Shown here: piece by piece, positions 8,536 to 17,186 of the stretch
How positions within the stretch are numbered: the first letter of the stretch is position 1
How the letters are laid out: the number at the start of each line of letters is the position of its first letter
NCBI GenBank assembly: GCA_037318855.1
Contig: CP134874.1
Coordinates: 1,984,598-2,048,597 of the forward strand
Origin: Candidatus Sedimenticola sp. (ex Thyasira tokunagai)
GTDB lineage: Bacteria; Pseudomonadota; Gammaproteobacteria; Chromatiales; Chromatiaceae
Length of the DNA stretch: 64,000 nt
Direction: 5' to 3'
Translations under genes and position numbers: made by a program
Notes under the pieces: model-generated
Databases searched by the model: none
Told to the model about the DNA's origin: nothing
Seen by the model: only the letters and a program-made list of their open reading frames with translations

Positions 8536-9573
8536 TCAATCGGTCAATCGGTTGCGGATTGCAATCACCTTATCCAGATTACTGAAGAAGGCGTCAACAC
8601 AGTCGGGATCAAAGTGCTTGCCCTTTTCTGTATCAAGATATTCAAGTGCACGATCGAGAGACCAGGGTGTTTTATAAGGTCTTTCTGAAAGCAGCGCATC
8701 AAAAACGTCAGCCACTGTCGATACCCGCGCTTCAATCGGAATCTCTTCACCCGATAGCTGTCTGGGGTAGCCACCGCCTTCGAAGCGTTCATGGTGGTTA
8801 AGGGCAATTACAGCACCCGCTCTGACGTAGTATGAGGGGCTGTCGCGAAGAATCTCATAGCCGATCTGGCTGTGGGTTTGCATAGTCTCCCATTCGCTTG
8901 AATCGAGTTTGCCACTCTTTAGCAGAATATGATCCGGGATGCCTATTTTACCGATATCGTGCATCGGTGCCGCCAGCCTGATGATTTCACACTGATGGGC
9001 GGGTAGTTGCAGTTCTTTGGCAATCAGGTGAGCATATTCCGACATGCGGATGACGTGGTTACCCGTGTCCTGATCTTTATATTCTCCTGCCTTTGCCAGA
9101 TGGAGTAGAGTCTCTTTCTCCCGGAGTTCCATCTCATGTGTTTTGCGCTGGACCTCCTTCTCCAACCATTGGGCACGATCCTTGATGATCATCTGTTGGC
9201 GGCGAATTTGCAGAAGGTTTCGGCAGCGGGCACGGCACTCGTGATGATCGAATGGTTTTGAGAGAAAATCGGTGGCGCCGGCCTCCAACGCTTTGTATCG
9301 GATCGCCTTGTCATCGACACAGGTAATAAAGACCAGTGGAATATCTGAGCAGGCAGAGATTTGACGATGCCTTTGGGTGAAATCGACGCCATTCATAGCA
9401 GGCATTTTATAGTCGGTAATGACCAAGTCATGACTATTACTATTTGCCCATTCCAGCGCGGCTACCGGATCGGCAAAAGATTCGACACTGATATCATCAG
9501 CGATCGAGTGGATCAGCTCTTCAAGGATCATCCTACTGATCGACTGATCATCTATAACAAGAACTGTTGCCAA
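8536..9573 (-). CDS. rpfG: RpfG: receiver plus HD-GYP c-di-GMP phosphodiesterase
   Basis: A receiver domain (TVLVIDDQSISR; phospho-Asp in LVITDYKMP; KPF) is joined by a coiled coil (about residues 130-160) to an HD-GYP domain with HDIGKIGIPDHIL, LNHHERFEGGGYP and ADVFDALLSERPYK. RpfG takes phosphate from RpfC and then degrades cyclic di-GMP, linking the DSF signal to motility and biofilm. The frame is open up to a GTG at 9582, but the TTG at 9573 (giving MATVLVIDDQ) has GAGG eight bases upstream and is preferred. All HD-GYP metal ligands are visible. It is separated from rpfC by the acp, KAS and methyltransferase genes. Confidence 0.88.
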   Translation of the reverse strand: MATVLVIDDQSISRMILEELIHSIADDISVESFADPVAALEWANSNSHDLVITDYKMPAMNGVDFTQRHRQISACSDIPLVFITCVDDKAIRYKALEAGATDFLSKPFDHHECRARCRNLLQIRRQQMIIKDRAQWLEKEVQRKTHEMELREKETLLHLAKAGEYKDQDTGNHVIRMSEYAHLIAKELQLPAHQCEIIRLAAPMHDIGKIGIPDHILLKSGKLDSSEWETMQTHSQIGYEILRDSPSYYVRAGAVIALNHHERFEGGGYPRQLSGEEIPIEARVSTVADVFDALLSERPYKTPWSLDRALEYLDTEKGKHFDPDCVDAFFSNLDKVIAIRNRLTD

Positions 9574-9582
9574 GAAACACAC

Positions 9583-10031
9583 CTCGTTTCAACTCACAGG
9601 CATCATTCCATTGTGGCCGGTCTGTAGCTGGTTTTATTTCCTTAAATCCTGGGAATATTCTATATGTTAGATCAATAGTAGTGATAAAGATAGAAGGCTG
9701 AACCTACTGTGTTGTCTCGTTTATGTGCACTCCATGATTGCATACCGGCAGTTCCCCGCCTGGTTATGTATTGATCTCTATTTCTGATTAGCTTAGGACA
9801 TTTGTGTGTGACCGATTGAGAACGGATTAGCAGAATGCGCAACTTGTTATTTTTTTATTACCACTGACCGCAATTAAGGGTAAAGGCGCTGCATGGCAGC
9901 CTGGAAATGGCGGGGTAGACGGTGGTATGAGATTATCGCTTATAGCCGTAGCGGCCGCTGTACGTCCCAGAGCTGCTTTATCATTCAACTGCTCGGGTTC
10001 AAGCGGGTACGATCTAAGCCCGGGGAGAACG
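9583..10031. other. Intergenic, no gene seen
   Basis: No convincing coding frame. The segment holds the upstream region of rpfG; the right part is simple spacer with no recognised repeat. Confidence 0.5.
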
Positions 10032-10150
10032 GTTGGCCGCAAATAAACGCAAATTAATATAAATAATCTCTGCAGATGCTGCAATTGAGACAGCGCTGCA
10101 AGAAGTCTGGGCTTTAATATATTTGTGTTTATCCGCGTTTATTTGCGGCT
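10032..10150. repeat. Inverted repeat with CCGCAAATAAACGC arms
   Basis: GCCGCAAATAAACGCAAAT at 10031-10049 is mirrored by GTTTATCCGCGTTTATTTGC at 10128-10147, separated by about 75 bp. It lies just downstream of thrH and could act as a processing hairpin or be a REP/MITE remnant. Confidence 0.5.
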
Positions 10151-10157
10151 ACTTTAT

Positions 10158-10772
10158 CTACGATAAATCCCTGATGCTAGCTTCCTTAAAAGCGGCTCGG
10201 AAAGCATCGTAATCGGTGGCCACCGGAAACTGTGGGAACTCGTCGATCACATTCTGTGGCGGGCAGAAGAGAATACCGCGATCCGCCTCGGCGAGCATAG
10301 TGGTGTCGTTGTAGGAGTCGCCGGCGGCGATGACTCGGTAGTTGAGGCCATGAAACGCTTTAACTGACTGGCGCTTTGGATCCTTCTGGCGGATATGATA
10401 GTCGGTGACAAAACCATTTTCGTCGATGCTCAGTTTGTGACAGAGCAGGGTGGGGTGGCCGAGCTGACGCATAAAGGGAGCGGCAAACTCATAAAAGGTG
10501 TCGGAGAGTATTACCACCTGAAAACGCTCTCTCAACCAGTCAAGAAATTCTGCAGCCCCATCAAGAGGCTTCATCCCGGCAATCACCTCCTGGATATCGG
10601 GAAGCCCCAGTTTGTGCTGCTGCAAGATATCTAGCCGCTGCCGCATCAGCACGTCGTAATCGGGTATGTCACGGGTGGTGGCCCGCAACTCATCGATGCC
10701 GGTGCGCTCGGCAAAATTGATCCACACTTCTGGAATCAGGACTCCCTCAAGATCAAGACAAGCGATTTCCAC
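10158..10772 (-). CDS. thrH: ThrH: phosphoserine phosphatase / homoserine phosphotransferase
   Basis: A 204-residue HAD-superfamily enzyme. ThrH dephosphorylates phosphoserine and can move the phosphate to homoserine, joining serine and threonine synthesis. Motif I is CLDLEGVLIPE (the DLEG form typical of ThrH rather than SerB), motif II VILSDTFYEF, motif III lysine in the KDPKRQSV region, and motif IV AAGDSYNDTTML. Length and the DxEG variant fit ThrH well. It stands alone with AT-rich DNA upstream. Confidence 0.88.
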   Translation of the reverse strand: MEIACLDLEGVLIPEVWINFAERTGIDELRATTRDIPDYDVLMRQRLDILQQHKLGLPDIQEVIAGMKPLDGAAEFLDWLRERFQVVILSDTFYEFAAPFMRQLGHPTLLCHKLSIDENGFVTDYHIRQKDPKRQSVKAFHGLNYRVIAAGDSYNDTTMLAEADRGILFCPPQNVIDEFPQFPVATDYDAFRAAFKEASIRDLS

Positions 10773-11082
10773 ACGTACTCCCCTCTAGTAAACCAAACTG
10801 GTCAATATCACTCAGATTCAGCAAAAATACAGTAATGGGCCTGGTGGCCCTGAATATTAGGCTGACAAGAATACTACAGCTGAAGGCTGTGAAAACAGTA
10901 CTGTTCCTCTTATTGAGGAAGAAGTCGATTATAAATACACCTAAATAACCCATTAAATAGTATGTAATAACATATAGATAAGACACTGTGTTATAGTTAA
11001 TTCTAGATATAATCTGATAGCGAGCTATTCTGCTAGCATGGGTTACGTACATAGATATAGTAATGACATATAAGTTATTAGA
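10773..11082. other. AT-rich intergenic region
   Basis: No supported gene. The stretch 10860-11060 is clearly more AT-rich than its neighbours, and precedes the MerR operator. It holds the upstream region of thrH (minus) and of the MerR gene (plus). Confidence 0.45.
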
Positions 11083-11099
11083 TTGACGTATACGTTAAC
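11083..11099. promoter_or_regulatory. Probable MerR-family operator
   Basis: TTGACGTATACGTTAAC is a near-perfect palindrome centred on ACGTATACGT, 36 bp upstream of the MerR gene. Its form resembles LiuR-type sites of MerR regulators of acyl-CoA degradation (from memory). TTGACG could double as a -35 box. Confidence 0.5.
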
Positions 11100-11134
11100 C
11101 ATGGTCTACTCTTTTTCTAAAGAGGGGCGCTTGA

Positions 11135-11509
11135 ATGGAAAAGTTGTTGACTGTGACAGAGTTGGCCGGGGTGATGGGTATCACGCCGCGCACTATCAGG
11201 TTCTACGAGACCAAGAAGTTGCTGAAGCCGCAACGAGTCGGTACCACTAGAGCATACACTTATCGTGACCGTGCCAGACTGCAGTTGATTCTTCGCGCCA
11301 AGCGGCTCGGTTTCTCTCTCAGCGATATTCGTGAGTACCTGGAACTCTACAACGTTGATCCCGATCAATTGGGACAGCAACGGCTATTGTTGATGAATGT
11401 GAGAAAAAGGATCGAAGAACTTGAACAACAGCAGATTGACCTGGTGGAGAGTCTCCATGAACTGCGTGAGATTGAGCGCCAGACAGCGGCCAATATAGAA
11501 GGACCGTAG
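11135..11509 (+). CDS. MerR-family transcriptional regulator
   Basis: A 124-residue regulator. The N-terminal winged helix-turn-helix (TVTELAGVMGITPRTIRFYETKKLLKP split over residues 5-32) is typical MerR, followed by the RLGFSLSDIREYLELY segment and a C-terminal coiled coil (about residues 85-115). There is no cysteine cluster, so a metal effector is unlikely. The palindrome just upstream suggests autoregulation. The downstream thiolase and beta-oxidation remnants suggest a LiuR-like role in acyl-CoA catabolism; that is inference. Confidence 0.82.
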   Translation: MEKLLTVTELAGVMGITPRTIRFYETKKLLKPQRVGTTRAYTYRDRARLQLILRAKRLGFSLSDIREYLELYNVDPDQLGQQRLLLMNVRKRIEELEQQQIDLVESLHELREIERQTAANIEGP

Positions 11510-11581
11510 TGCCTTGTCACAAAACCTGAATCTGCTACTGAGTGTTTATCATCAGGCAGCTGTGGAAGGAGATACTTTGGC

Positions 11582-11659
11582 ATGGGTGCCGAAGCGAGCT
11601 TCATAGATGAAGTGAAGCGACTGCTGAATCAACAAGCTGGTGATAAGTGCGGTGGTTAA
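11582..11659 (+). CDS. Possible 25-residue ORF or gene remnant
   Basis: An ATG preceded by GGAAGGAGAT opens a frame ending KRLLNQQAGDKCGG. The same frame is open upstream to about 11516. It may be the 3' end of a decayed gene of the beta-oxidation cluster or a chance ORF; not recognised. Confidence 0.2.
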   Translation: MGAEASFIDEVKRLLNQQAGDKCGG

Positions 11660-11669
11660 GGATGTAAGT

Positions 11670-11814
11670 GGCTATGTACAAAAATCCTGAAGCCATTTTG
11701 GCAGGCGTTAGTTGGTGCCTGTAGGAGCTAACTCGTTCGCGATTGGCTCCGAGGTCTACTCTTCGCGAACAAGTTCGCTCCTACGCCAGATAACAGGACA
11801 AATTGTACATAGCC
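11670..11814. repeat. MITE with GGCTATGTACAA termini, copy 1
   Basis: GGCTATGTACAA at 11670 is matched by TTGTACATAGCC ending at 11814. The centre is a palindrome of the common GTAGGAGC...TTCGCGA...GCTCCTAC type. A second copy is at 28282-28427 with the same ends (one base different). It separates the MerR gene from the thiolase. Confidence 0.8.
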
Positions 11815-11872
11815 ATAAAGATGTATTGAGCAGTTACAGGTAATCAACAACAGTTTCGACCAAGGCAGAGCA

Positions 11873-13000
11873 ATGATGAAGAATATAGTGATCGCAGGCT
11901 ATGCCCGCACCCCCTTCACACTGGCAAACAAAGGCGCACTGGTAAAGACACGCCCCGATGATCTTGCGGCGGCGGTGGTTAGTGGATTGGTGGAAAACAG
12001 TGGCATCAACCCGGAAGATATTGAAGACCTGATTCTTGGTTGTGCGTTTCCTGAAGGTGAGCAGGGGCTGAACATGGCGCGGCTGGTGGCGCTTCATGCC
12101 GGGTTGCCGCAGTCGGTGGCGGGGGTCACCGTTAATCGTTTCTGCGGTTCATCCATGCAGGCAATTCACCAGGCGGCGGGTGCGATTCAGATGGGGGCGG
12201 GTGATGTGTTTATCTGTGCCGGTGTCGAGTCCATGACCAGAGTGCCGATGATGGGTTTCAACCCCATGCCTAATCCCAGGCTTTCAAAAAATATTCCCGC
12301 CGCCTACATGGGGATGGGTGAGACGGCCGAGAACCTGGCAGTGAAATACGGCATCTCCCGCATTGATCAGGAGCAGTTCGCAGTCAACAGCCAGAGCAAG
12401 GCGGCGGCGGCACGGCAGGCCGGTAAGCTGGCCGATGAGATTGTAGCAGTCAACGGTGTTACTGAAGATGATTGCATCCGTCCCGATACCACCCTGAAAG
12501 GACTGGCCGAATTGCGGCTCGCCTTTGATGAAAACGGCACCGTTACCGCCGGCACCTCCTCGCCCCTTACCGATGGCGCCTCAGCCGTACTGGTCTGTAG
12601 TGAAGCGTATGCCACCACCCACAGCCTGGAGCCCCTGGCAAAGATACGCAGCATTGCGGTCACCGGCTGTGCTCCCGAAATTATGGGTATAGGTCCGGTG
12701 CTCTCCAGCCGCAAGGCGCTGGAGCGGGCGGGGCTTGCGGTGGGTGATATCGATATCATCGAGCTTAATGAGGCCTTCGCCTCCCAGTCTCTTGCCTGCA
12801 TCGGTGACCTGGAACTGGATATGGAGAGGATCAATCTGGATGGTGGTGCCATTGCGCTGGGCCATCCCCTGGGTGCTACCGGTGCCCGTATCACCGGCAA
12901 GGCGGCACAGCTGCTGAAACGTGAGGGCAAGCAGTTTGCTCTGGCCACTCAGTGCATCGGGGGAGGCCAGGGGATCGCAACGATTCTGGAGGCGGTGTGA
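11873..13000 (+). CDS. Acetyl-CoA acyltransferase (thiolase, FadA/FadI type)
   Basis: A 375-residue thiolase for the last step of fatty-acid beta-oxidation, cleaving 3-ketoacyl-CoA with CoA. The acyl-accepting Cys is in [11 protein letters not shown], and the C-terminal catalytic motifs are [12 protein letters not shown] and [17 protein letters not shown] is present. All catalytic residues are intact. Two ATGs are in tandem at the start. Its TGA overlaps the ATG of a 3-hydroxyacyl-CoA dehydrogenase remnant, as in an operon, but both genes behind it are decayed, so the thiolase now stands alone. Confidence 0.88.
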   Translation: MMKNIVIAGYARTPFTLANKGALVKTRPDDLAAAVVSGLVENSGINPEDIEDLILGCAFPEGEQGLNMARLVALHAGLPQSVAGVTVNRFCGSSMQAIHQAAGAIQMGAGDVFICAGVESMTRVPMMGFNPMPNPRLSKNIPAAYMGMGETAENLAVKYGISRIDQEQFAVNSQSKAAAARQAGKLADEIVAVNGVTEDDCIRPDTTLKGLAELRLAFDENGTVTAGTSSPLTDGASAVLVCSEAYATTHSLEPLAKIRSIAVTGCAPEIMGIGPVLSSRKALERAGLAVGDIDIIELNEAFASQSLACIGDLELDMERINLDGGAIALGHPLGATGARITGKAAQLLKREGKQFALATQCIGGGQGIATILEAV

Positions 13001-13176
13001 TGGAGATCGGAAAAGTTGCCGTAATCGGTGCCGGTGTTATGGGAGCAGGTATCGCCGCTCATATCAGTAATGCCGGTGTGCCAGTGATACTCCTGGACAG
13101 GGTTGCGGAAGGGACGGATAACCGTAATGCCATTGCCGAAGGTGCTGATGTTTACAGCGGTATCCGGGGACGATAA
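13000..13176 (+). pseudogene. 3-hydroxyacyl-CoA dehydrogenase, N-terminal remnant
   Basis: Coupled to the thiolase stop, the frame encodes [21 protein letters not shown], the dinucleotide-binding start of hydroxyacyl-CoA dehydrogenases of the large FadN/FadB type, then [19 protein letters not shown]. After about 48 residues homology stops and the frame runs out at 13176. The rest of what should be a gene of many hundreds of codons is missing; a deletion has fused it to the MaoC remnant that follows. Confidence 0.75.
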
Positions 13177-13492
13177 TCCACTCCACATCAAACAGGAGTT
13201 CGCTGCCCAAACGTGATTTAACACCCGTATTGTCCACAGTATGCTCATCACCAGCCCATGGTTGACAATTGTTGGCACGAGATTACCTGGGCCAGGGTGT
13301 GCCTATATGGGACAGGATACCCGCTTCATCAAACCCGTCCATATCGGCGATAGCGTTACGGCGCGTCTGACCATCACTGAGATCGATGAGGAGAAACAGC
13401 GGGTCACTCTGGATGCCGAGTGTCGGGTGGATGGCGAACTGGTAGCAACCGGTAAAACCCTCACCTGGATGCCTCGTAAAGAGAAGGGATAA
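13147..13492 (+). pseudogene. MaoC-like enoyl-CoA hydratase, truncated with internal stop
   Basis: In the frame opening at about 13147 one reads [12 protein letters not shown], the hydratase-2 catalytic motif (Asp and His), then QEFAAQT, a TGA at about 13217 where an Arg codon (CGA) is expected, then FNTRIVHSMLITS and on to WMPRKEKG. PhaJ/MaoC hydratases hydrate trans-2-enoyl-CoA. The N-terminus was lost at the junction with the dehydrogenase remnant, and the CGA-to-TGA change truncates what is left. An ATG at 13241 leaves 83 residues without the catalytic motif. Clear evidence that this beta-oxidation operon is decaying. Confidence 0.75.
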
Positions 13493-13605
13493 AGCGGAAA
13501 GAGTTTGCGATCCAATGAGTCTCTTTTATGGAACGGTGGAAATCTCGACGAGCAAATCAGAAAAAATAGGGGCGGATTGAATACTTGATATTTTTCACTT
13601 CATGT

Positions 13606-14025
13606 TCAATCTGCTCTCAAATATTCGATGTATTGGGTATCCTCGTTCAAAACATGGTCAACCAATAGGTCTCTGATTGTAAGACCTGTTTCAATCCACT
13701 CACGGCTGAACTCGGTGGTGTGAATCTCTTTCAGTACCTGTTTGAACTTGCGTATAAGTTCCGAATGGATTTGAGCGTGCCCCTGCGCAGAAGGAAAACC
13801 TTTTTCGACAAAAAGCCGCTCCTCATGGGAGAAGTGGGCAATGGAATCTTCCAGTATAAGTTTCATGATACGCTCAATATCTGATTTGTCTCGCCGATCC
13901 CTAATTGCGCCATTCAGCTCATTTACCAATTCGATGAAGTGACGATGCTCCGCATCTATCTCTGGATTCGACATGCTGAGCGCGTCTGACCACTCGATTT
14001 TCCAGTGTGTGTTTTCCATGGACAT
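13606..14025 (-). CDS. Bacteriohemerythrin
   Basis: A 139-residue four-helix-bundle, O2-binding, di-iron protein. The ligand pattern is present: IDAEHRHFIELVN (His), IAHFSHEERLF (HxxxE), GHAQIHSELI (His) and DHVLNEDTQYIEY (HxxxxD). Single-domain, cytoplasmic, usually an oxygen store or sensor in microaerobic bacteria. Start ATG at 14025 gives MSMENTHWKIEWSDAL, the family's standard N-terminus. It is monocistronic. Confidence 0.9.
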   Translation of the reverse strand: MSMENTHWKIEWSDALSMSNPEIDAEHRHFIELVNELNGAIRDRRDKSDIERIMKLILEDSIAHFSHEERLFVEKGFPSAQGHAQIHSELIRKFKQVLKEIHTTEFSREWIETGLTIRDLLVDHVLNEDTQYIEYLRAD

Positions 14026-14278
14026 TATCCTTATTACACCTATAGATCTTAGTTTAGTATGACCATATCACGGGGTCCGTGTATATTCCTATCATGACTG
14101 GCTGCTAAGGACTGATCTCGGAAGTCAGGCAGATTTTCTCTCACTGTCCGCTTTACCAGTTGCGGTAATTCATATGCTCAATTTTGTGCGACATTTGTGG
14201 ACACCTATAGATTGACATGTCGGCTGAATATTCGAAGATAGAGAACATAAGAAAAACGTGCGCTATCAAGGAACGATA

Positions 14279-14465
14279 ATGCCAAAGCCCCGGAAGTCAC
14301 TGATCGTTCTTGACGCCACCCCCTACTACCACTGTGTTTCACGCTGCGTTCACCGTGCCTTCCTGTGTGGGGAGGATATACATACAGGGCAATCCTATGA
14401 GCACCGGCGCCAATGGATAGAGTAACGCCTGATCGAGCTGATCCCATTGATCTTTTTGATACCAA
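14279..14465 (+). pseudogene. REP-associated tyrosine transposase (RAYT), truncated
   Basis: The frame [20 protein letters not shown], then [17 protein letters not shown] and [11 protein letters not shown], is the N-terminus of Y1 HUH REP-associated transposases (family: [19 protein letters not shown]). A TAA at 14423-14425 follows WIE, after which RLIELIPLIF continues the homology briefly before it stops. The HUH histidines and catalytic Tyr are missing. It is a dead remnant 130 bp before the cyclase gene. Confidence 0.8.
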
Positions 14466-14593
14466 AGCCGCCTCTATCTGTGTAAATCAAAACCAACCTG
14501 CATTTCAATCGACGCCAGCTATACTATTGTTAATAGTACCAAAAATCGGCTCGCGGGTGTTTTACGAACAGAAAACATCAGATGGGGGGCACA

Positions 14594-15829
14594 ATGAAAG
14601 GCGACATCAGAATTGTCAAAGGCGAGATCGAGGCCATCACCGATTTGCCTGATTTTGCAGCGGATAAATCAGAGAAATTTCGTACCGTCTACGTGCTGCT
14701 GAGGGATTTATGCTCCAGCGGACGACTTAATCAACTGTTCGAAAACTTCCTACACATGGTGGGCGTACCGGCGGCCATTATCGATCTTGATGCGAATGTC
14801 CTGGCATCATCCAACTGGCAGCGGATATGCCGGGACTTCCACCGCGAGAACTCCGTCACTTGCGCCCGCTGCATCGAAAGCGACACCGAACTGGCGAATC
14901 AACTGGAAGCCGGCGAGCTGTTTACCATGTACCGGTGCAAGAACGGACTAACCGACTGTGCCTCCCCCATCATCATTGAGGGCGAGCATGTAGCCAATCT
15001 CTTTATGGGTCAATTTCTTTTTGAAGAACCTGACCTGGAGTTTTTCGAATATCAGGCAGAGCAATTCGGTTTCGAGCGGAAAGACTACCTGCAAGCCCTG
15101 AATGAAGTGCCCGTGGTGAGCGAGTCCCTGGTACCGAGTTTTATGAATTTCCTGGTCGGTTTTGCCCAGCTCATTGCCGCATTGGGCCTGGAAAAGTTTC
15201 ATGCCCTTGAGGTTGAAGCGAATCAGAGACAACATCTTGAGCGGCAGGTTGAAGAGCGTACGCGAGAGTTGCAGAAACGCACTGAAGAGCTCGAGAAAGC
15301 CAAGCAGGAACTGGCCTTGCTGGCTTCCATGGATGGCCTGACCAAGATAGCAAATCGACGGAATCTGGACGATTACATTGAAAAGGAGTGGCTGCGTCTT
15401 ACACGTTCAAAGGGGCCGCTGTCGCTGATCATGATCGATATAGATCATTTCAAGGCTTACAATGACAGTTACGGTCACCTCTCAGGAGATGACTGCCTGG
15501 TGACAATAGCCTGGATTCTACGTGAATCGACTCGCCGTCCTGCAGATTTCGCTGCCCGTTATGGTGGCGAGGAGTTTGCCTGTGTGCTTTCCGATACCGA
15601 CCAGGAGGGAGCTTTGCATGTGGCTGAAGTCATCAGTCAAAATCTCAAAGAATTGGCGATACCCCATGAAACCTCACCAGTAAAAAAGATCATTACCCTG
15701 AGCATGGGTGTTGCAACCTGCATTCCCACAGCCGAAGCTGAAATTCAAGAACTTGTAGAAGCAGCTGACCGATGCCTTTACCAAGCCAAGGAGCAAGGAA
15801 GGAATAGGATTGTCTCCATTTCAATTTAA
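14594..15829 (+). CDS. PocR-domain diguanylate cyclase
   Basis: An N-terminal PocR-type sensory domain (about residues 40-200, with conserved CARCIESD and cysteines that may bind a ligand) is followed by a coiled coil (220-260) and a GGDEF domain. The active site is RYGGEEFAC, and RPAD lies five residues before it, so the inhibitory c-di-GMP I-site is present. The protein should make cyclic di-GMP in response to a small ligand or redox cue. ATG 14582 is also in frame, but 14594 is preferred because GGGGGG sits six bases upstream. No membrane segment is seen. Confidence 0.88.
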   Translation: MKGDIRIVKGEIEAITDLPDFAADKSEKFRTVYVLLRDLCSSGRLNQLFENFLHMVGVPAAIIDLDANVLASSNWQRICRDFHRENSVTCARCIESDTELANQLEAGELFTMYRCKNGLTDCASPIIIEGEHVANLFMGQFLFEEPDLEFFEYQAEQFGFERKDYLQALNEVPVVSESLVPSFMNFLVGFAQLIAALGLEKFHALEVEANQRQHLERQVEERTRELQKRTEELEKAKQELALLASMDGLTKIANRRNLDDYIEKEWLRLTRSKGPLSLIMIDIDHFKAYNDSYGHLSGDDCLVTIAWILRESTRRPADFAARYGGEEFACVLSDTDQEGALHVAEVISQNLKELAIPHETSPVKKIITLSMGVATCIPTAEAEIQELVEAADRCLYQAKEQGRNRIVSISI

Positions 15830-15866
15830 AGAGAAAACCCAAGAGTGGAAGAGATAGGGATAAGAG

Positions 15867-16439
15867 ATGAAAAAACTGTTTCAGTTATTGGCTGTGGTAT
15901 TTCTGCTGGCTACGGTACCTGCAGGCGCGAAGGAGATTGCCGGTGTGGAGCTGGCTGAGAGCGTCAAATCCGTAGGTTCGGATAGGGAGTTGTTGCTCAA
16001 CGGCGCCGGTATCCGCAGCAAGTTTATCTTCGATATCTATATCGGCGCACTCTATCTCGGGGAGAAAGAGAGTGCCGCTGAGAAAATATTATCCGATGTT
16101 GGTGCCAAGCGGGTGTTGATGCACTTTATCTATGACAAAGTGAGTAAGAGTGATCTGGTTGACGCCTGGTGGGATGGTTTCAAGGACAACCTTTCAGAGG
16201 GTGAACTACAGTCGTTGTCAGAGCGAATCACGGCCTTTGGCGCACTCTTTCCCGATGCCCATAGGGGAGATGTGTTCTTGCTCGACTACCTGCCGGGTGA
16301 GGGTACCCGGGTTTCGGTGAATGGCACGGTGGCAGGCACTATTTCCGGTGCAGACTTCAACCAGGCACTGCTCAAGATCTGGATCGGCCAGAATCCGGTA
16401 GCTCGTAGTCTGAAAGAAGCGATGCTTGGGGCGGAATAG
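15867..16439 (+). CDS. Secreted chalcone-isomerase-like protein
   Basis: A 190-residue protein with a clear signal peptide (LFQLLAVVFLLATVPAGA, cut near residue 21) and a chalcone-isomerase-like fold (GAGIRSKFIFDIYIGALYL). Bacterial members are periplasmic or lipid-associated and their substrate is unknown. It begins 38 bp after the cyclase stop and is probably cotranscribed with it. Full length for the family. Confidence 0.8.
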   Translation: MKKLFQLLAVVFLLATVPAGAKEIAGVELAESVKSVGSDRELLLNGAGIRSKFIFDIYIGALYLGEKESAAEKILSDVGAKRVLMHFIYDKVSKSDLVDAWWDGFKDNLSEGELQSLSERITAFGALFPDAHRGDVFLLDYLPGEGTRVSVNGTVAGTISGADFNQALLKIWIGQNPVARSLKEAMLGAE

Positions 16440-16491
16440 AGAGGTTTTTGTATGTCCAGGGATGTTACTGGAACAGCACATTAAAACCTGA

Positions 16492-16707
16492 CTATATCTC
16501 CAGCTTCAGCTCAGGCGCATCCCGAGAGAGTACTGCCGCACCGTATAGCGGCATTAGATCCTCACCGGGATCGCTACCGTACATCTGTGTCAGTTCCCAA
16601 CGAACCGCCTTGGCCATCTCTGCCGTCAGATGGATGCCCGTTACCTGGCTGCCGTCAGCTTCCGCCTCGTCAATCTTCTTTTTTATCTCTTTAACTACTT
16701 CAGTCAT
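16492..16707 (-). CDS. Small hypothetical protein
   Basis: A 71-residue soluble, acidic protein with no recognised domain; the first half is a predicted helix rich in Lys and Glu. Its ribosome site (AAAGG) is weak. RNA-element copy 2 ends 36 bp upstream of its start, pointing towards it, so transcription from that element could enter this gene. Coding status is moderate. Confidence 0.5.
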   Translation of the reverse strand: MTEVVKEIKKKIDEAEADGSQVTGIHLTAEMAKAVRWELTQMYGSDPGEDLMPLYGAAVLSRDAPELKLEI

Positions 16708-16742
16708 GGTTTTATTAAACCTTTAATAGGCAACGATAATCA

Positions 16743-17029
16743 TAAGCGAGTCTTCGATTTCGTGATGCAAAACGGGACATCCAAGTCCCCCTTTTGAACT
16801 CAATCTTCGACAGCCTATTATTGCCCCGGCCGTCCCGGTCTCCAGCACTACGCAATAACATCGCAAGCTCGTTACTGCTTCGTCGCTGGCTCCCGAGATG
16901 ACTTGACGTCGCGTTCGTATGCGATCTTTGGATTCCCTCTGGCGCTATGCGCACGCCGGGCATCCAGTATCGCCTCGCGACTACCGGGGACTAACCGCCT
17001 CGGCTTTCAGCCTTCCTTGGCGGTCAGCG
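16743..17029 (-). ncRNA. Structured-RNA mobile element (omega/HEARO-like), copy 2
   Basis: Nearly identical to copy 1 and also 287 bp, in reverse orientation: starts CGCTGACCGCC at 17029 and ends GACTCGCTTA at 16743. The hairpins and 3' TGCAAAA stem are intact (one TGCAAAA arm has GTTCAAAA instead). Near identity to copy 1 suggests recent movement or duplication. It lies between the RND gene region and a small ORF, with no associated nuclease. Confidence 0.6.
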
Positions 17030-17186
17030 AGCGTAGGTTGAGCAATCCACAATCGTGATCTAGTCTCTAGGGTAGGAGTCCTATAGAAGGCAAAGGAGAT
17101 TACTTCTTGTCGGTCCGTGCGAATTGGGTGGTTGGGTGTAATTCAGCGGCACGGAGCCTTTACCGGATATCGTACAAAAGCAGAAC

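Noticed and set aside
10881..11052. Minus-strand 99-residue frame in AT-rich DNA (10753-11052)
   Set aside because: It overlaps the thrH start, has no ribosome site or homology, and its composition is that of spacer DNA.
13241..13492. Functional 83-residue MaoC-like protein from ATG 13241
   Set aside because: Upstream codons encode the catalytic [12 protein letters not shown] motif in the same frame behind a TGA, so this is the tail of a broken gene.
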